Shown here one piece after another: positions 48,082 through 55,523 of a stretch of DNA of 55,523 nt (position 1 is its first letter; each line of letters opens with the position of its first letter). The DNA is from Chloroflexota bacterium. GTDB taxonomy: Bacteria > Chloroflexota > Anaerolineae > Promineifilales > Promineifilaceae. The position numbers and the translations under genes were made by a program. A model generated the notes under the pieces. It saw only the letters and a program-made list of their open reading frames with translations, ran no database searches and was not told the origin of the DNA. The stretch covers positions 1 through 55,523 of the forward strand of contig JAGNBF010000039.1 of NCBI GenBank assembly GCA_018004935.1, read 5' to 3'.

Positions 48082-48779
48082 CTATGCCGAAATAGCAGGA
48101 ATTAGTTTTTCGGATTTCCACATTTTATAAGCGGCGCGGGCATTTATTTCATGTGTTGCGTGCCAGTTTTTCATATCATCAAGTGCCCAATATTTTAACG
48201 CATGACCTTCATGAGATGTCTTAAGTTGACCGCCAATAATTTCACATAGATGAACAATGGAAACGCTAGTAGTGCGACAGACAAGATTTGTCGGTTGGAA
48301 GGTGGTGGCACGGTCAGGAGACCGGCCACAGCTATTCGACGGAATAAGTTTGTTGAACTACTAGTATGCACACCCATTGTAGCACTTGGTTTGCGAGTAA
48401 ATATGCCTACCAATTGATTAACCTTAATTTCAAGCCCAGTTTCTTCACGGACTTCTCTAACAACCCCTTCAACTGGCGTTTCATTTGGCTCAACAAATCC
48501 GCAAGGCAAACACCAACCGCTTCCATCAGACCTTTCCATCAAAAGGATTTCACCACTTTCATTGAAAATTGCGGTGTCCGTTCCAACTTTTGGCGTTATG
48601 TGACCAATTTCATCACGGAATCTTTCCTTTATAAATTCTTCTGGGGCAGATAAAAGTTCGCTATAAGTTTTTGTTGCTAACCCTAAAAGACGTTCATATC
48701 TTTCTTTGTCAAATTCACTTGTGGGATACCGTAATCCATTAAGCCAAAAACCGTTTCTTAATTCTGTTTTTGTGACACC
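48082..48779 (-). pseudogene. Nudix hydrolase gene broken by a mobile stem-loop
   Basis: The reading begins TELRNGFWLNGLRYPTSEFD, continues to GWCLPCGFVEPNETPVEGVV and REVREETGLEI, a full Nudix box, then MGVHTS. There a 95-bp insertion interrupts it, and after it the frame resumes as SVSIVHLCEIIGGQLKTSHE to KMWKSEKLIPAISA and TAG 48082-48084. A second lesion is at the 5' end: no start codon is in frame, but one extra A in the A-run at about 48769 would give GTG as M-S-Q-K-T-E-L-R. An intact enzyme would hydrolyse nucleoside-diphosphate-linked compounds. Confidence 0.85.
48270..48360. mobile_element. Stem-loop family SL1, copy 5, inserted in the Nudix gene
   Basis: 91-bp element flanked by CTAG (48266-48269 and 48361-48364; CTAGTA if six bases are counted). 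Removing the element and one flanking copy restores the reading frame exactly. Imperfect inverted ends TAGTGCGACAGAC and GTTTGTTGAACTA. The SL1 core is at 48305-48329. No coding capacity, so it would be mobilised by a transposase in trans. Confidence 0.85.
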
Positions 48780-48789
48780 TTAAATCGCC

Positions 48790-48822
48790 CTTAACAGAGC
48801 GTTGATAAAGCCTGTTTATGAT
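48790..48822 (+). promoter_or_regulatory. Putative Pho box and -10 of btaA
   Basis: CTTAACAG-agc-GTTGATAA-agc-CTGTTTAT: 8-bp units with 3-bp spacers, 11-bp period, followed by TATGAT (48817-48822) about 8 bp past the second unit. This is the geometry of PhoB/SphR-type promoters. The match to CTTAACCT is partial. Confidence 0.45.
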
Positions 48823-48842
48823 AGGGCAAACTTACCAGAGGT

Positions 48843-50042
48843 ATGCCCCTTATGCCGGATGTCGCCCTTTCTCTGCCCGTACATCGTCGCCTGACCGGTG
48901 TCTTGCACGATAACCTGTTCCAACAAATTCATCGCCAGAGTCTCATTTACAATACCTGTGTGGAAGACCCTCACATTGACCGCCAGTTAATGCAACTAAA
49001 CAGCACCAGCCGGGTGGTGGTGATTACCAGCGGCGGCTGTAATGCCCTGGATTATTTGTTGGATGGTCCGGAAGCGGTGTTTGCGGTAGATATGAACCCA
49101 CGCCAGAATGCCCTGCTCTGGCTCAAGAAAGCCTTGCTCCAGCAGGGGCATTTTGGGGATTTGTTTGCCTTTTTTGGGCAGGGGCATCACCCAGCCTACA
49201 GAGAGGTATACCGGGCTTTACGCAGAGAACTGCCGGAGTTCGCGGCCGCGTTCTGGGACACCAAAATCCACTTTTTCGACGGCACACGGGGCAAACGTTC
49301 CTTCTACTACCAAAGCACCACCGGGAGCGTCGCCTGGTGGCTCAAACAATATTTGCTCCACATCCACCGCCGTATCGGCCATCTTCTTTTTGATCTCATC
49401 GAAGCAGAAACCCTGGATGAACAACAGGCCATCTATCACCAGATCGAACCCCATCTCTGGCACGGTTTTGCCCGCTGGGTCATGGATCATCCCTTTGTGA
49501 TGGCGTTGTTGGGTGTACCCCGCGCCCAAATCCGGCTGATTCAAGCCACCTCGCCGCAGGGTATCAGCCATTATGTGCGGGAACGGCTTCACAAAGTGTG
49601 TACCACCATCCCCATGCGCGACAACTATTTCTGGCGCGTCTATATGACCGGCTCCTACACCCTTTCTTGCTGTCCTAACTACTTAAAGCGGGAAAACCAG
49701 CCGATACTCCAGGAGACCCTCGCCCGCCTGCATATTTACACCGGGGCCTTATCTGATTTCCTACGCCAGCACACCGGCGCTATCTCCCATTTTGTTCTGC
49801 TGGATCATCAGGATTGGCTGGCCTGGCATGATCCTCACGCTCTGGAACAGGAGTGGTCGCTCATTCTGCAACGGGCGGAACCAGGCAGTAAAATTTTGTG
49901 GCGTTCGGCCTCTGAGGATGCCACTTTTCTGCCGGAATGGGTGCGCGGCCGCATCCGTTTCCACCCTGAACTCACCACCCCCCTGCATGAACAAGACCGC
50001 CTGGGGATGTACCACAGTTTGCATCTGGCGGAAGTGCAGTGA
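48843..50042 (+). CDS. btaA: S-adenosylmethionine:diacylglycerol 3-amino-3-carboxypropyltransferase
   Basis: 399 aa (ATG 48852 has better Shine-Dalgarno spacing to AGAGG and would give 396). Whole length resembles the BtaA/DUF3419 family (~400 aa). AdoMet-binding region: VVVITSGGCNALDYLLDGPE followed by VFAVDMNPRQNALLWLKKAL. Later family landmarks: YYQSTTGSVAWWLKQYL, MRDNYFWRVYMTGSY and SKILWRSASED. The enzyme moves the 3-amino-3-carboxypropyl group of AdoMet to diacylglycerol, giving DGHS, the first step to the betaine lipid DGTS, a phosphorus-free membrane lipid. Followed by btaB, with a phosphate-binding protein gene next, so phosphate-stress induction is likely. Confidence 0.85.
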   Translation: MPLMPDVALSLPVHRRLTGVLHDNLFQQIHRQSLIYNTCVEDPHIDRQLMQLNSTSRVVVITSGGCNALDYLLDGPEAVFAVDMNPRQNALLWLKKALLQQGHFGDLFAFFGQGHHPAYREVYRALRRELPEFAAAFWDTKIHFFDGTRGKRSFYYQSTTGSVAWWLKQYLLHIHRRIGHLLFDLIEAETLDEQQAIYHQIEPHLWHGFARWVMDHPFVMALLGVPRAQIRLIQATSPQGISHYVRERLHKVCTTIPMRDNYFWRVYMTGSYTLSCCPNYLKRENQPILQETLARLHIYTGALSDFLRQHTGAISHFVLLDHQDWLAWHDPHALEQEWSLILQRAEPGSKILWRSASEDATFLPEWVRGRIRFHPELTTPLHEQDRLGMYHSLHLAEVQ

Positions 50043-50148
50043 ACAGTGAACAGTGAACAGTGAACAGTGAACAGTGAACAGTGAACAGTGAACAGTGAAC
50101 AGTGAACAGTGAACAGTGAACAGTGAACAGTGAACAGTGAACAGTGAA
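50037..50148 (+). repeat. Perfect heptamer microsatellite, 16 copies of CAGTGAA
   Basis: Uninterrupted seven-base units from the btaA stop codon (the TGA is in unit 1) to 50148, with two further bases of unit 17. A second, degenerate seven-base array on the other strand (ACCAGTT, ACCAATA, ACCAGTA, ACCCATG, ACCCGTG) continues to about 50215. Confidence 0.95.
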
Positions 50149-50237
50149 CAATAACTTATAACCAGTTACCAGTTACCAATAACCAGTAACCCATGACCCG
50201 TGACCCATTTACCGCCAGTAGTGAACAGGAAGCGCGG

Positions 50238-50822
50238 ATGGAGCGATACTACCAGTTCCATGCCCGCTTGTATGATGCCACGCGCTGGAGTTTTTTGTTT
50301 GGCCGCAGTACCATCCTGCAACAGACGGCTCGTTTCACTCAGCCCCGGCGGGTGCTGGAAGTGGGGTGTGGCACGGGGCGTAATCTGCGTGAGATGAGCC
50401 GGTTGTTCCCGCAGGCAGAACTGACGGGACTGGATATTGCGGCGGCTATGTTGCAACGGGCAGAACGGAATTTGCGGCCGCGATCCCCCCACATCCATCT
50501 CCAACAAGGTGCTTATCACCAACCCCTGCGCGGCGATTTCGACCTCGTGCTCCTCTCCTACTCCCTGACCATGATGAACCCTGGTTGGGAAGCGGTTTTA
50601 CAGACCGTCCACGCCGATTTACGCCCTGGTGGCCACATCGCTGTCGTGGATTTCCATGATTCCCACTGGCCGCTTTTTAAGCGGTGGATGGGCGTCAACC
50701 ATGTACGCCTGGACGGTCATCTCCGGCCTGTTTTACAAGACCTCTTCCCGCCACGTCTCAACCAGTCCCGCCCTGCTTATCTGGGTTTGTGGCATTACCT
50801 GCTTTTTGTTGGCACTAAGTAA
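50238..50822 (+). CDS. btaB: Diacylglyceryl homoserine N-methyltransferase
   Basis: 194 aa from ATG 50238, chosen because AGGAAG lies seven bases upstream; ATG 50193 (209 aa) falls within the degenerate heptamer array. Class I methyltransferase: VLEVGCGTGRNLREM (motif I), LTGLDIAAAMLQRAE, FDLVLLSYSLTMMNPGWE and HIAVVDFHDS. Length and neighbour fit BtaB, which methylates DGHS three times to DGTS using AdoMet. The stop codon overlaps the start of repeat SL2. Function is inferred mainly from context, since motifs alone give only methyltransferase. Confidence 0.75.
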   Translation: MERYYQFHARLYDATRWSFLFGRSTILQQTARFTQPRRVLEVGCGTGRNLREMSRLFPQAELTGLDIAAAMLQRAERNLRPRSPHIHLQQGAYHQPLRGDFDLVLLSYSLTMMNPGWEAVLQTVHADLRPGGHIAVVDFHDSHWPLFKRWMGVNHVRLDGHLRPVLQDLFPPRLNQSRPAYLGLWHYLLFVGTK

Positions 50823-50916
50823 TCGCCCAAAAATAAGTTCCGCACAGACCTGACAGGTTTTCGGAAACCTGTCAGGTCTAAATCGGGAAGTTATTTTTAG
50901 ATGTTCACTAAACCGG
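50815..50916. repeat. Palindromic repeat family SL2, copy 2
   Basis: Matches 18507-18603 except for the orientation of the central stem (AGACCTGACAGGTTT, loop TCGG). Placed directly after the btaB stop. It could act as a transcript-end hairpin, although no T-run follows. Confidence 0.9.
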
Positions 50917-50968
50917 AATAAGCCCTTTCATCCGTTCTTCCTACCCCCTTCACGCCCTTTTCACCGGT

Positions 50969-50998
50969 CTTAACCATCCGTTAAAAAGACCTTAACTC
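50969..50998 (+). promoter_or_regulatory. Putative Pho box upstream of pstS
   Basis: CTTAACCA-tcc-GTTAAAAA-gac-CTTAACTC: three 8-bp units with 3-bp spacers, the layout of cyanobacterial SphR Pho boxes (CTTAACCT repeats). TATAAT at 51029-51034 may be the -10. The distance of 30 bp from box to -10 is longer than usual. Confidence 0.6.
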
Positions 50999-51120
50999 TC
51001 CGATGACGGGAGCTTCTCTCGCCCAAACTATAATTTTCTCATTGTTTAGCCCGTTTACCCGGCATGGTTGCTCTTGCCTCATGCCCACGCATCGTTCACA
51101 ACATCTTAAATGAGGTTCTT

Positions 51121-52143
51121 ATGCGCCTGTTGCATCGTTTTTTCTGGCTCATGGTGCTGGGGCTGGTCGCCTGCGGCCGCGCCGCCACCCCTACCCCCAC
51201 CCCTTCTGCCACCATTCCCCCTGCCGACAACCAGACCATCCTGGTAGACGGTTCCAGCACCGTTGGCCCCATCACCCAATTGGTCGCCACCACCTACCAG
51301 GCAACCGACCCCGCCTTCGCCATCAACGTCGCCATCTCCGGCACGGGGGGTGGGTTCCGCCGCTTCTGTGCCGGTGAAACCGACATCTCCGACGCTTCAC
51401 GCCCCATCAAAGAAAGCGAAGCGGCTGAATGTGACAGCAATGGCATCACCTACATCGAACTGCCGGTGGCCTTTGACGGCCTGGCGGTGCTGGTTAATCC
51501 CAGCAACGACGCCGTCACCTGCCTGACCCGCGCCGAATTACAAAAAATCTGGCAACCCGACGCCTGGCAAACTGTGACCAACTGGCAACACATCCGTGCC
51601 GACTTTCCCGATCAACCGCTGGTGTTGTATGGGGCGGGGGCGGCTTCTGGCACGTATGATTATTTCACCGAGGCCATTGTGGGGGAAGAAGGGATGAGCC
51701 GCCCCGATTTTTGGGCCAGTGAAGATGATGATCTCCTGGTCAAAGGCATCAACGACGACCCCAACGCATTAGGTTTTTTCGGGCTGGCTTATTACGAACG
51801 GAATCGGGATCAGGTGAAACTGGTGGCAGTGGATAACGGCACGGGTTGTGTGGAACCCAACACGGAAACGGTCGCCAAAGGGTTGTATCAGCCGTTGTCG
51901 CGGCCGCTATTCATCTACATCAACGTTGCCAGCCTGACTAACAAACCGGCCCTACGCGAATTTGTCACCTATTACCTGAGTAACGCCCCCCAACTGGTGG
52001 ACGATGTTGGCTACATCCCCCTCACCGACGCCATTTACACCCTGGCCCAACAACGGTTTGAAGACCAGACCACCGGTTCCGTGTTTGAAGGCGGCTCCTC
52101 GGTGGGCGTTTCCCTGGCCGATTTGCTCATGCGGGAGCAGTAG
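51121..52143 (+). CDS. pstS: Phosphate-binding lipoprotein (PstS/SphX type)
   Basis: 340 aa from ATG 51121 with GAGG six bases upstream. Lipoprotein signal [18 protein letters not shown] (Cys at 18), then a Thr/Pro linker. PBP-like domain: [68 protein letters not shown] and [14 protein letters not shown]. The STVGP, GTGGGF and SGTYDYF loops are those that grip phosphate in PstS. No PstCAB genes are adjacent; the permease would lie elsewhere, or the protein acts as a sensor or scavenger. The neighbouring btaAB and kinase genes support a phosphate-stress role. Confidence 0.85.
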   Translation: MRLLHRFFWLMVLGLVACGRAATPTPTPSATIPPADNQTILVDGSSTVGPITQLVATTYQATDPAFAINVAISGTGGGFRRFCAGETDISDASRPIKESEAAECDSNGITYIELPVAFDGLAVLVNPSNDAVTCLTRAELQKIWQPDAWQTVTNWQHIRADFPDQPLVLYGAGAASGTYDYFTEAIVGEEGMSRPDFWASEDDDLLVKGINDDPNALGFFGLAYYERNRDQVKLVAVDNGTGCVEPNTETVAKGLYQPLSRPLFIYINVASLTNKPALREFVTYYLSNAPQLVDDVGYIPLTDAIYTLAQQRFEDQTTGSVFEGGSSVGVSLADLLMREQ

Positions 52144-52146
52144 CCG

Positions 52147-52207
52147 GTAGGGGCTGGCCTTGTGCCTGCCCTGCCACGAGAGGGCAACCACAAGGGTTGC
52201 CCGTACC
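52147..52207. repeat. Dispersed repeat family C, short copy 3
   Basis: GGGGCTGGCCTTGTGCCTGC and GGGCAACC-ACAA-GGGTTGCCC, shared with 27283-27360 and 30676-30752. It fills most of the gap between pstS and the sensor-kinase gene. Confidence 0.9.
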
Positions 52208-52226
52208 CGAGAATCATCGCCTCATC

Positions 52227-54722
52227 ATGTTTGCCAAAACTAGTCTACGCACCAAATTATTGCTGGCCTTCCTGGGGCTGGTTGTGGTTGCCACGGGTCT
52301 GGTTTCCTTCTTCAACAGCCGCGTCATTCAGGCCCAACTCATTCGTGACGCGGGCGAAAGTTTGCACAATCTGGCCCAGAGCAAAGCCCAGGCGGTGGGT
52401 GATCTCATCGCCAAACAAGCCGATACGTTGCAGGCGTTGAGTGTCAATCGGGTGCTCCAGGAGCAATTGGAGCAACTGGCGGAACTACCTGCACCCACCC
52501 CCACCGAACGAGCGGCGCAGGAACAGGCCTGGCTGACGGGCCGTTCCAACGACCCATTGGTTAAACTCATCCTCGAGAACGAAAGCAGTGCCGAACTTCT
52601 GCGCTTCCGCAACACCTTCCCCGACAACCGGCAGATGCTGATCACCGACGCGCAAGGGTATCTCATCGCCGCCACCAACCAGACCCCAGCCTTACAGTAT
52701 GCGGATGAAGCCTGGTGGCAGGCGGCGTATCGGGAAGGGCGGGGAGGTCTTTACATCGGGCAGGCCCCGGACGCGGCCGCGCTCATCATCGCCCTGCCCA
52801 TTTATGGCCGCCAGACCCAGGTGGCTGTCGGTGTTTTGCAAACGACCATTCCCCTGAACGTGCTGTTGGACATTTTCCTGGAAGAGGCCACCGGACAGCC
52901 GGGTGCGGTAGATTTACTCCTGTCTGGCGGGGAAGTGGTGCGGCCACAAGCCAATGGTTTTATCGCGGCCGCGTCACCCACCCTCGACCTCACCCCCCTT
53001 ATCACCGGCACCCAACCCTACGGCGAAATGATCTACCCGGAAACCGCCAGCCTGGTCAGTCCGGCTCCCGTTTCATCCTTCGACCCTGGGGCACGCCTGC
53101 CTATCGCCGCGCTGAACTGGTACGTCATCGCTTATCAGGATCGGGACGATGTGTTACAGGTGGTGCAAACATCCCTGCAAACCACCTTGATGACCGGTGT
53201 TGGCGTACTGCTCCTGGCGGGTGTGCTGGCCTTTGTGGTGGCCCAACTGCTCACTATCCCCATCATCCGCCTGACGATGACGGTGCGCCAGCTTGCGGCC
53301 GGTGATCTGACCGTTCAGGCCCCGGTGCTGGTTCAGGACGAGATTGGCACGTTGGCGGAGACGCTGAACTGGATGACGGGCCGGTTAAGGGAAACGGTGG
53401 AGAATGTGCAGGAACGCGGCCGCATGTTGCAGGCCAGTGCCGGTGTCGCCCGTACCGCTTCCGCCACCCTGGACCTGGACACCGTCTTACGAAGTTCCGT
53501 CCAACAAATTTGTGAACAGTTCGGCTTCTACCATGCCTCGGTTTTTCTGGTGGAGCCGGGTAGCCAGATGGCTGTTTTGCGCGAAACGACCCAGGAGAGT
53601 GGGGCCGCGCTTAAGGCCAGCCACCACCAACTCGAAATTGGCTCGCGCTCACTCGTCGGGACGGCCACCGCCACCCGCCAACCGGCCATCGCTCAGGATG
53701 TCGCCACCAGCCCATTGCATTACAAACAACCCTTGCTCCCGGCCACCGCCGCCGAGGCCGCCTTCCCATTGGTGGTCGGGCCAACGCTTTTGGGGGTGCT
53801 GGATGTACAGAGCAAACAGGCGCATGTCTTTACGCCCGATGTCGTCACCGCGCTCCAGACATTAGCCGATCAGATTGCCGTCGCCGTGCAGAACGCCCGC
53901 CTTTATGAAGAACAGAGCCGCACCGTAACCCGCCTGGCCGAAGCCGACCGGCTCAAGACGGAGTTCCTGGCGAGTATGAGCCACGAACTGCGTACCCCGC
54001 TCAATTCCATCATCGGTTTCTCGCAAATTATGCTGAAAGGGATGGATGGCCCCTTGTCGGAGATGCAACGGCAGGATATTGAGACGATTTACACCAGCGG
54101 TCAGCATCTGCTGGGCATCATCAACAATTTGCTGGACCTGTCCAAAATTGAGGCGGGTATGATGGAGTTATCCCCGGAAGCCGTGGATGTGAAACCGCTT
54201 GTGGAAATCACGCTGGCGACGTTGGTAGGGTTGACGAAAGAGAAGCCGATTCGTGTCTACCACACCCTGCCGGACGTTTTGCCCCCCGTGCTGGGGGATA
54301 AGACCCGTCTGCGGCAGATTTTGCTGAACCTGATTTCTAACGCGGCCAAGTTTACGGATGAGGGGGAGATTGAGATCGCGGCCGCGTACAACGATCAATT
54401 TGTCACCCTGCGTGTGCGCGACACCGGCATCGGTATCGCCCCGGAAAAACAGGCCGAGATATTCGAGCAGTTTACCCAGCTTGATAACTCCAACACCCGC
54501 CGCTACGAAGGGACCGGTTTGGGTCTGCCCATCACCAAAAGATTGGTTGAACTGCACAACGGCACGGTCAACGTGCAAAGTCGGCCTGGGGCTGGCGCTA
54601 CGTTCACCGTTGCCATTCCTCGTTACCAGACCACCTTCAGCACCAACGGCCACAATGCGGCCGCGCTCGAATTGGCGGAGTCATTTGAACCAAGTCTCTC
54701 CTGCGAAAATAGCCACGGATGA
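52227..54722 (+). CDS. Sensor histidine kinase (Cache-HAMP-GAF-HisKA-HATPase)
   Basis: 831 aa from ATG 52227 (MFAKTSLRTKLLLAFLGLVV); no strong Shine-Dalgarno. Helix ~10-32, extracytoplasmic double-Cache-like domain ~35-320, second helix ~325-350 (MTGVGVLLLAGVLAFVVAQL), HAMP ~350-400, GAF ~420-575, HisKA with [20 protein letters not shown] (phospho-His), ATPase with ILLNLISNAAKFTDEG, DTGIGIAP and EGTGLGLPITKRLVELHNG. The last eight residues come from repeat DNA (CTCCTGCGAAAAT, as in the 105-bp array). It follows pstS on the same strand, so it may report on phosphate or a related signal (inference). No response regulator is adjacent. Confidence 0.85.
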   Translation: MFAKTSLRTKLLLAFLGLVVVATGLVSFFNSRVIQAQLIRDAGESLHNLAQSKAQAVGDLIAKQADTLQALSVNRVLQEQLEQLAELPAPTPTERAAQEQAWLTGRSNDPLVKLILENESSAELLRFRNTFPDNRQMLITDAQGYLIAATNQTPALQYADEAWWQAAYREGRGGLYIGQAPDAAALIIALPIYGRQTQVAVGVLQTTIPLNVLLDIFLEEATGQPGAVDLLLSGGEVVRPQANGFIAAASPTLDLTPLITGTQPYGEMIYPETASLVSPAPVSSFDPGARLPIAALNWYVIAYQDRDDVLQVVQTSLQTTLMTGVGVLLLAGVLAFVVAQLLTIPIIRLTMTVRQLAAGDLTVQAPVLVQDEIGTLAETLNWMTGRLRETVENVQERGRMLQASAGVARTASATLDLDTVLRSSVQQICEQFGFYHASVFLVEPGSQMAVLRETTQESGAALKASHHQLEIGSRSLVGTATATRQPAIAQDVATSPLHYKQPLLPATAAEAAFPLVVGPTLLGVLDVQSKQAHVFTPDVVTALQTLADQIAVAVQNARLYEEQSRTVTRLAEADRLKTEFLASMSHELRTPLNSIIGFSQIMLKGMDGPLSEMQRQDIETIYTSGQHLLGIINNLLDLSKIEAGMMELSPEAVDVKPLVEITLATLVGLTKEKPIRVYHTLPDVLPPVLGDKTRLRQILLNLISNAAKFTDEGEIEIAAAYNDQFVTLRVRDTGIGIAPEKQAEIFEQFTQLDNSNTRRYEGTGLGLPITKRLVELHNGTVNVQSRPGAGATFTVAIPRYQTTFSTNGHNAAALELAESFEPSLSCENSHG

Positions 54723-54772
54723 AGGAAACACGGATAGGAAGAAACACGGATGAGGATGAAAATTGTGGCGTT

Positions 54773-55523
54773 GTTTTCATCCATCTTGGTGCGTCGCGGA
54801 CCCATGGGGAACTCCTGCGAAAATGTAGGGCGATTTGGTAAATCGCCCTGTGGACAATTTACCAAATTGTCCTACAGGTTTTCATCCATCTTGGTGCGTC
54901 GCAGACCCATGGGGAACTCCTACGAAAATGTAGGGCGATTTGGTAAATCGCCCGGTGGACGATTTACCAAATCGTTCTACAGGTTTTCATCCATCTTGGT
55001 GCGTCGCAGACCCATGGGGAACTCCTACGAAAATGTAGGGCGATTTGGTAAATCGCCCTGTGGACAATTTACCAAATTGTCCTACAGGTTTTCATCCATC
55101 TTGGTGCGTCGTAGGCCCATGGGGAACTCCTACGAAAATGTAGGGCGATTTGGTAAATCGCCCTGTGGACAATTTACCAAATTGTCCTACAGGTTTTCAT
55201 CCATCTTGGTGCGCCCCAGACCCATGGGGAACTCCTACGAAAATGTAGGGCGATTTGGTAAATCGCCCTGTGGACAATTTACCAAATCGTCCTACAGGTT
55301 TTCATCCATCTTGGTGCGTCGCAGACCCATGGGGAACTCCTACGAAAATGTAGGGCGATTTGGTAAATCGCCCGGTGGACGATTTACCAAATCGTTCTAC
55401 AGGTTTTCATCCATCTTGGTGCGTCGCAGACCCATGGGGAACTCCTACGAAAATGTAGGGCGATTTGGTAAATCGCCCTGTGGACAATTTACCAAATTGT
55501 CCTACAGGTTTTCATCCATCTTG
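54773..55523. repeat. 105-bp tandem array of double-hairpin units (family F), runs off the edge
   Basis: CCATCTTGG starts at 54781, 54886, 54991, 55096, 55201, 55306, 55411 and 55516: seven full units of exactly 105 bp. Each has TGTAGG, hairpin GGGCGATTTGGTAAATCGCCC (9-bp stem), hairpin GGACAATTT-ACC-AAATTGTCC, then CCTACA, forming a cloverleaf-like fold. No ORF. The array continues past the window. Confidence 0.95.

Noticed and set aside
50037-50150. CRISPR or coding repeat
   Set aside because: A seven-base microsatellite that begins at a stop codon; no spacer structure and all frames contain TGA.
50815-50916. Rho-independent terminator of btaB
   Set aside because: Strong stem but no T-run, and the same sequence occurs at 18.5 kb away from any gene end; treated as a dispersed repeat.
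54773-55523. CRISPR array
   Set aside because: The 105-bp units are near-identical through their whole length with no variable spacers; no cas genes nearby.

Overview
The window looks like chromosomal DNA of a GC-moderate environmental bacterium, most likely a Chloroflexota member (Anaerolineae-like). The evidence is indirect: Thr/Pro-rich (TPTPT) linkers behind lipoprotein and signal sequences, CSLREA and FG-GAP surface proteins, a FecR protein paired with an ECF sigma factor, SphX-like PstS, AfsR-type ATPase/TPR debris, and large amounts of miniature palindromic repeats. No rRNA, tRNA, CRISPR array or intact prophage was recognised. A taxonomic search would be needed to confirm the phylum.

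Layout. (1) 1-403: 3'-partial phosphodiester-glycosidase-like gene, minus strand. (2) 499-13442: a minus-strand five-gene cassette, in transcription order an EEP nuclease, two paralogous proteins with HNH-like zinc cores that have lost the catalytic His, a 2689-aa giant protein (FN3-like domains, beta-rich modules, C-terminal helical repeats), and a jacalin-lectin protein that shares the giant's helical repeat. None has a visible signal peptide. I know no described system with this set, so it is the main candidate for something new. (3) 13.9-19.1 kb: a junkyard of truncated genes (AfsR-type ATPase/TPR, GT-C membrane glycosyltransferase, XRE regulator, HIT protein) around two intact genes, a flavin amine oxidase and a CPBP protease. 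(4) 19.2-23.2 kb: ECF sigma factor plus FecR/DUF3060 membrane protein, followed by a decayed chimeric second copy of the sigma gene. (5) 23.3-30.6 kb: two large secreted beta-propeller proteins with matching upstream regions and matching C-terminal anchors. (6) 31.0-38.1 kb: frameshifted and truncated genes, an integrase fragment, a NarL/NarX-type two-component operon, BNR-propeller protein, membrane protein and dihaem cytochrome c. (7) 39.9-46.5 kb: two large hybrid histidine kinases that overlap by 26 bp. (8) 46.5-48.8 kb: debris and a Nudix gene broken by a small mobile stem-loop. (9) 48.8-54.7 kb: a phosphate-stress island with btaA, btaB (betaine lipid synthesis), an SphX/PstS-type lipoprotein and a sensor kinase, with Pho-box-like 11-bp-period repeats ahead of btaA and pstS. 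(10) 54.77 kb to the end: a 105-bp tandem array of hairpins.

Genome-scale signals cut across all of this. The palindrome GCGGCCGC occurs about 85 times by eye (about 1 expected), resembling cyanobacterial HIP1. Seven-bp-period tandem repeats recur at several loci, one of them inserted in frame in a kinase ATPase domain. At least eight families of miniature palindromic repeats occupy the intergenic DNA. One sigma-factor fragment is bounded on both sides by GCGGCCGC, suggesting that the octamer can act as a recombination seam.
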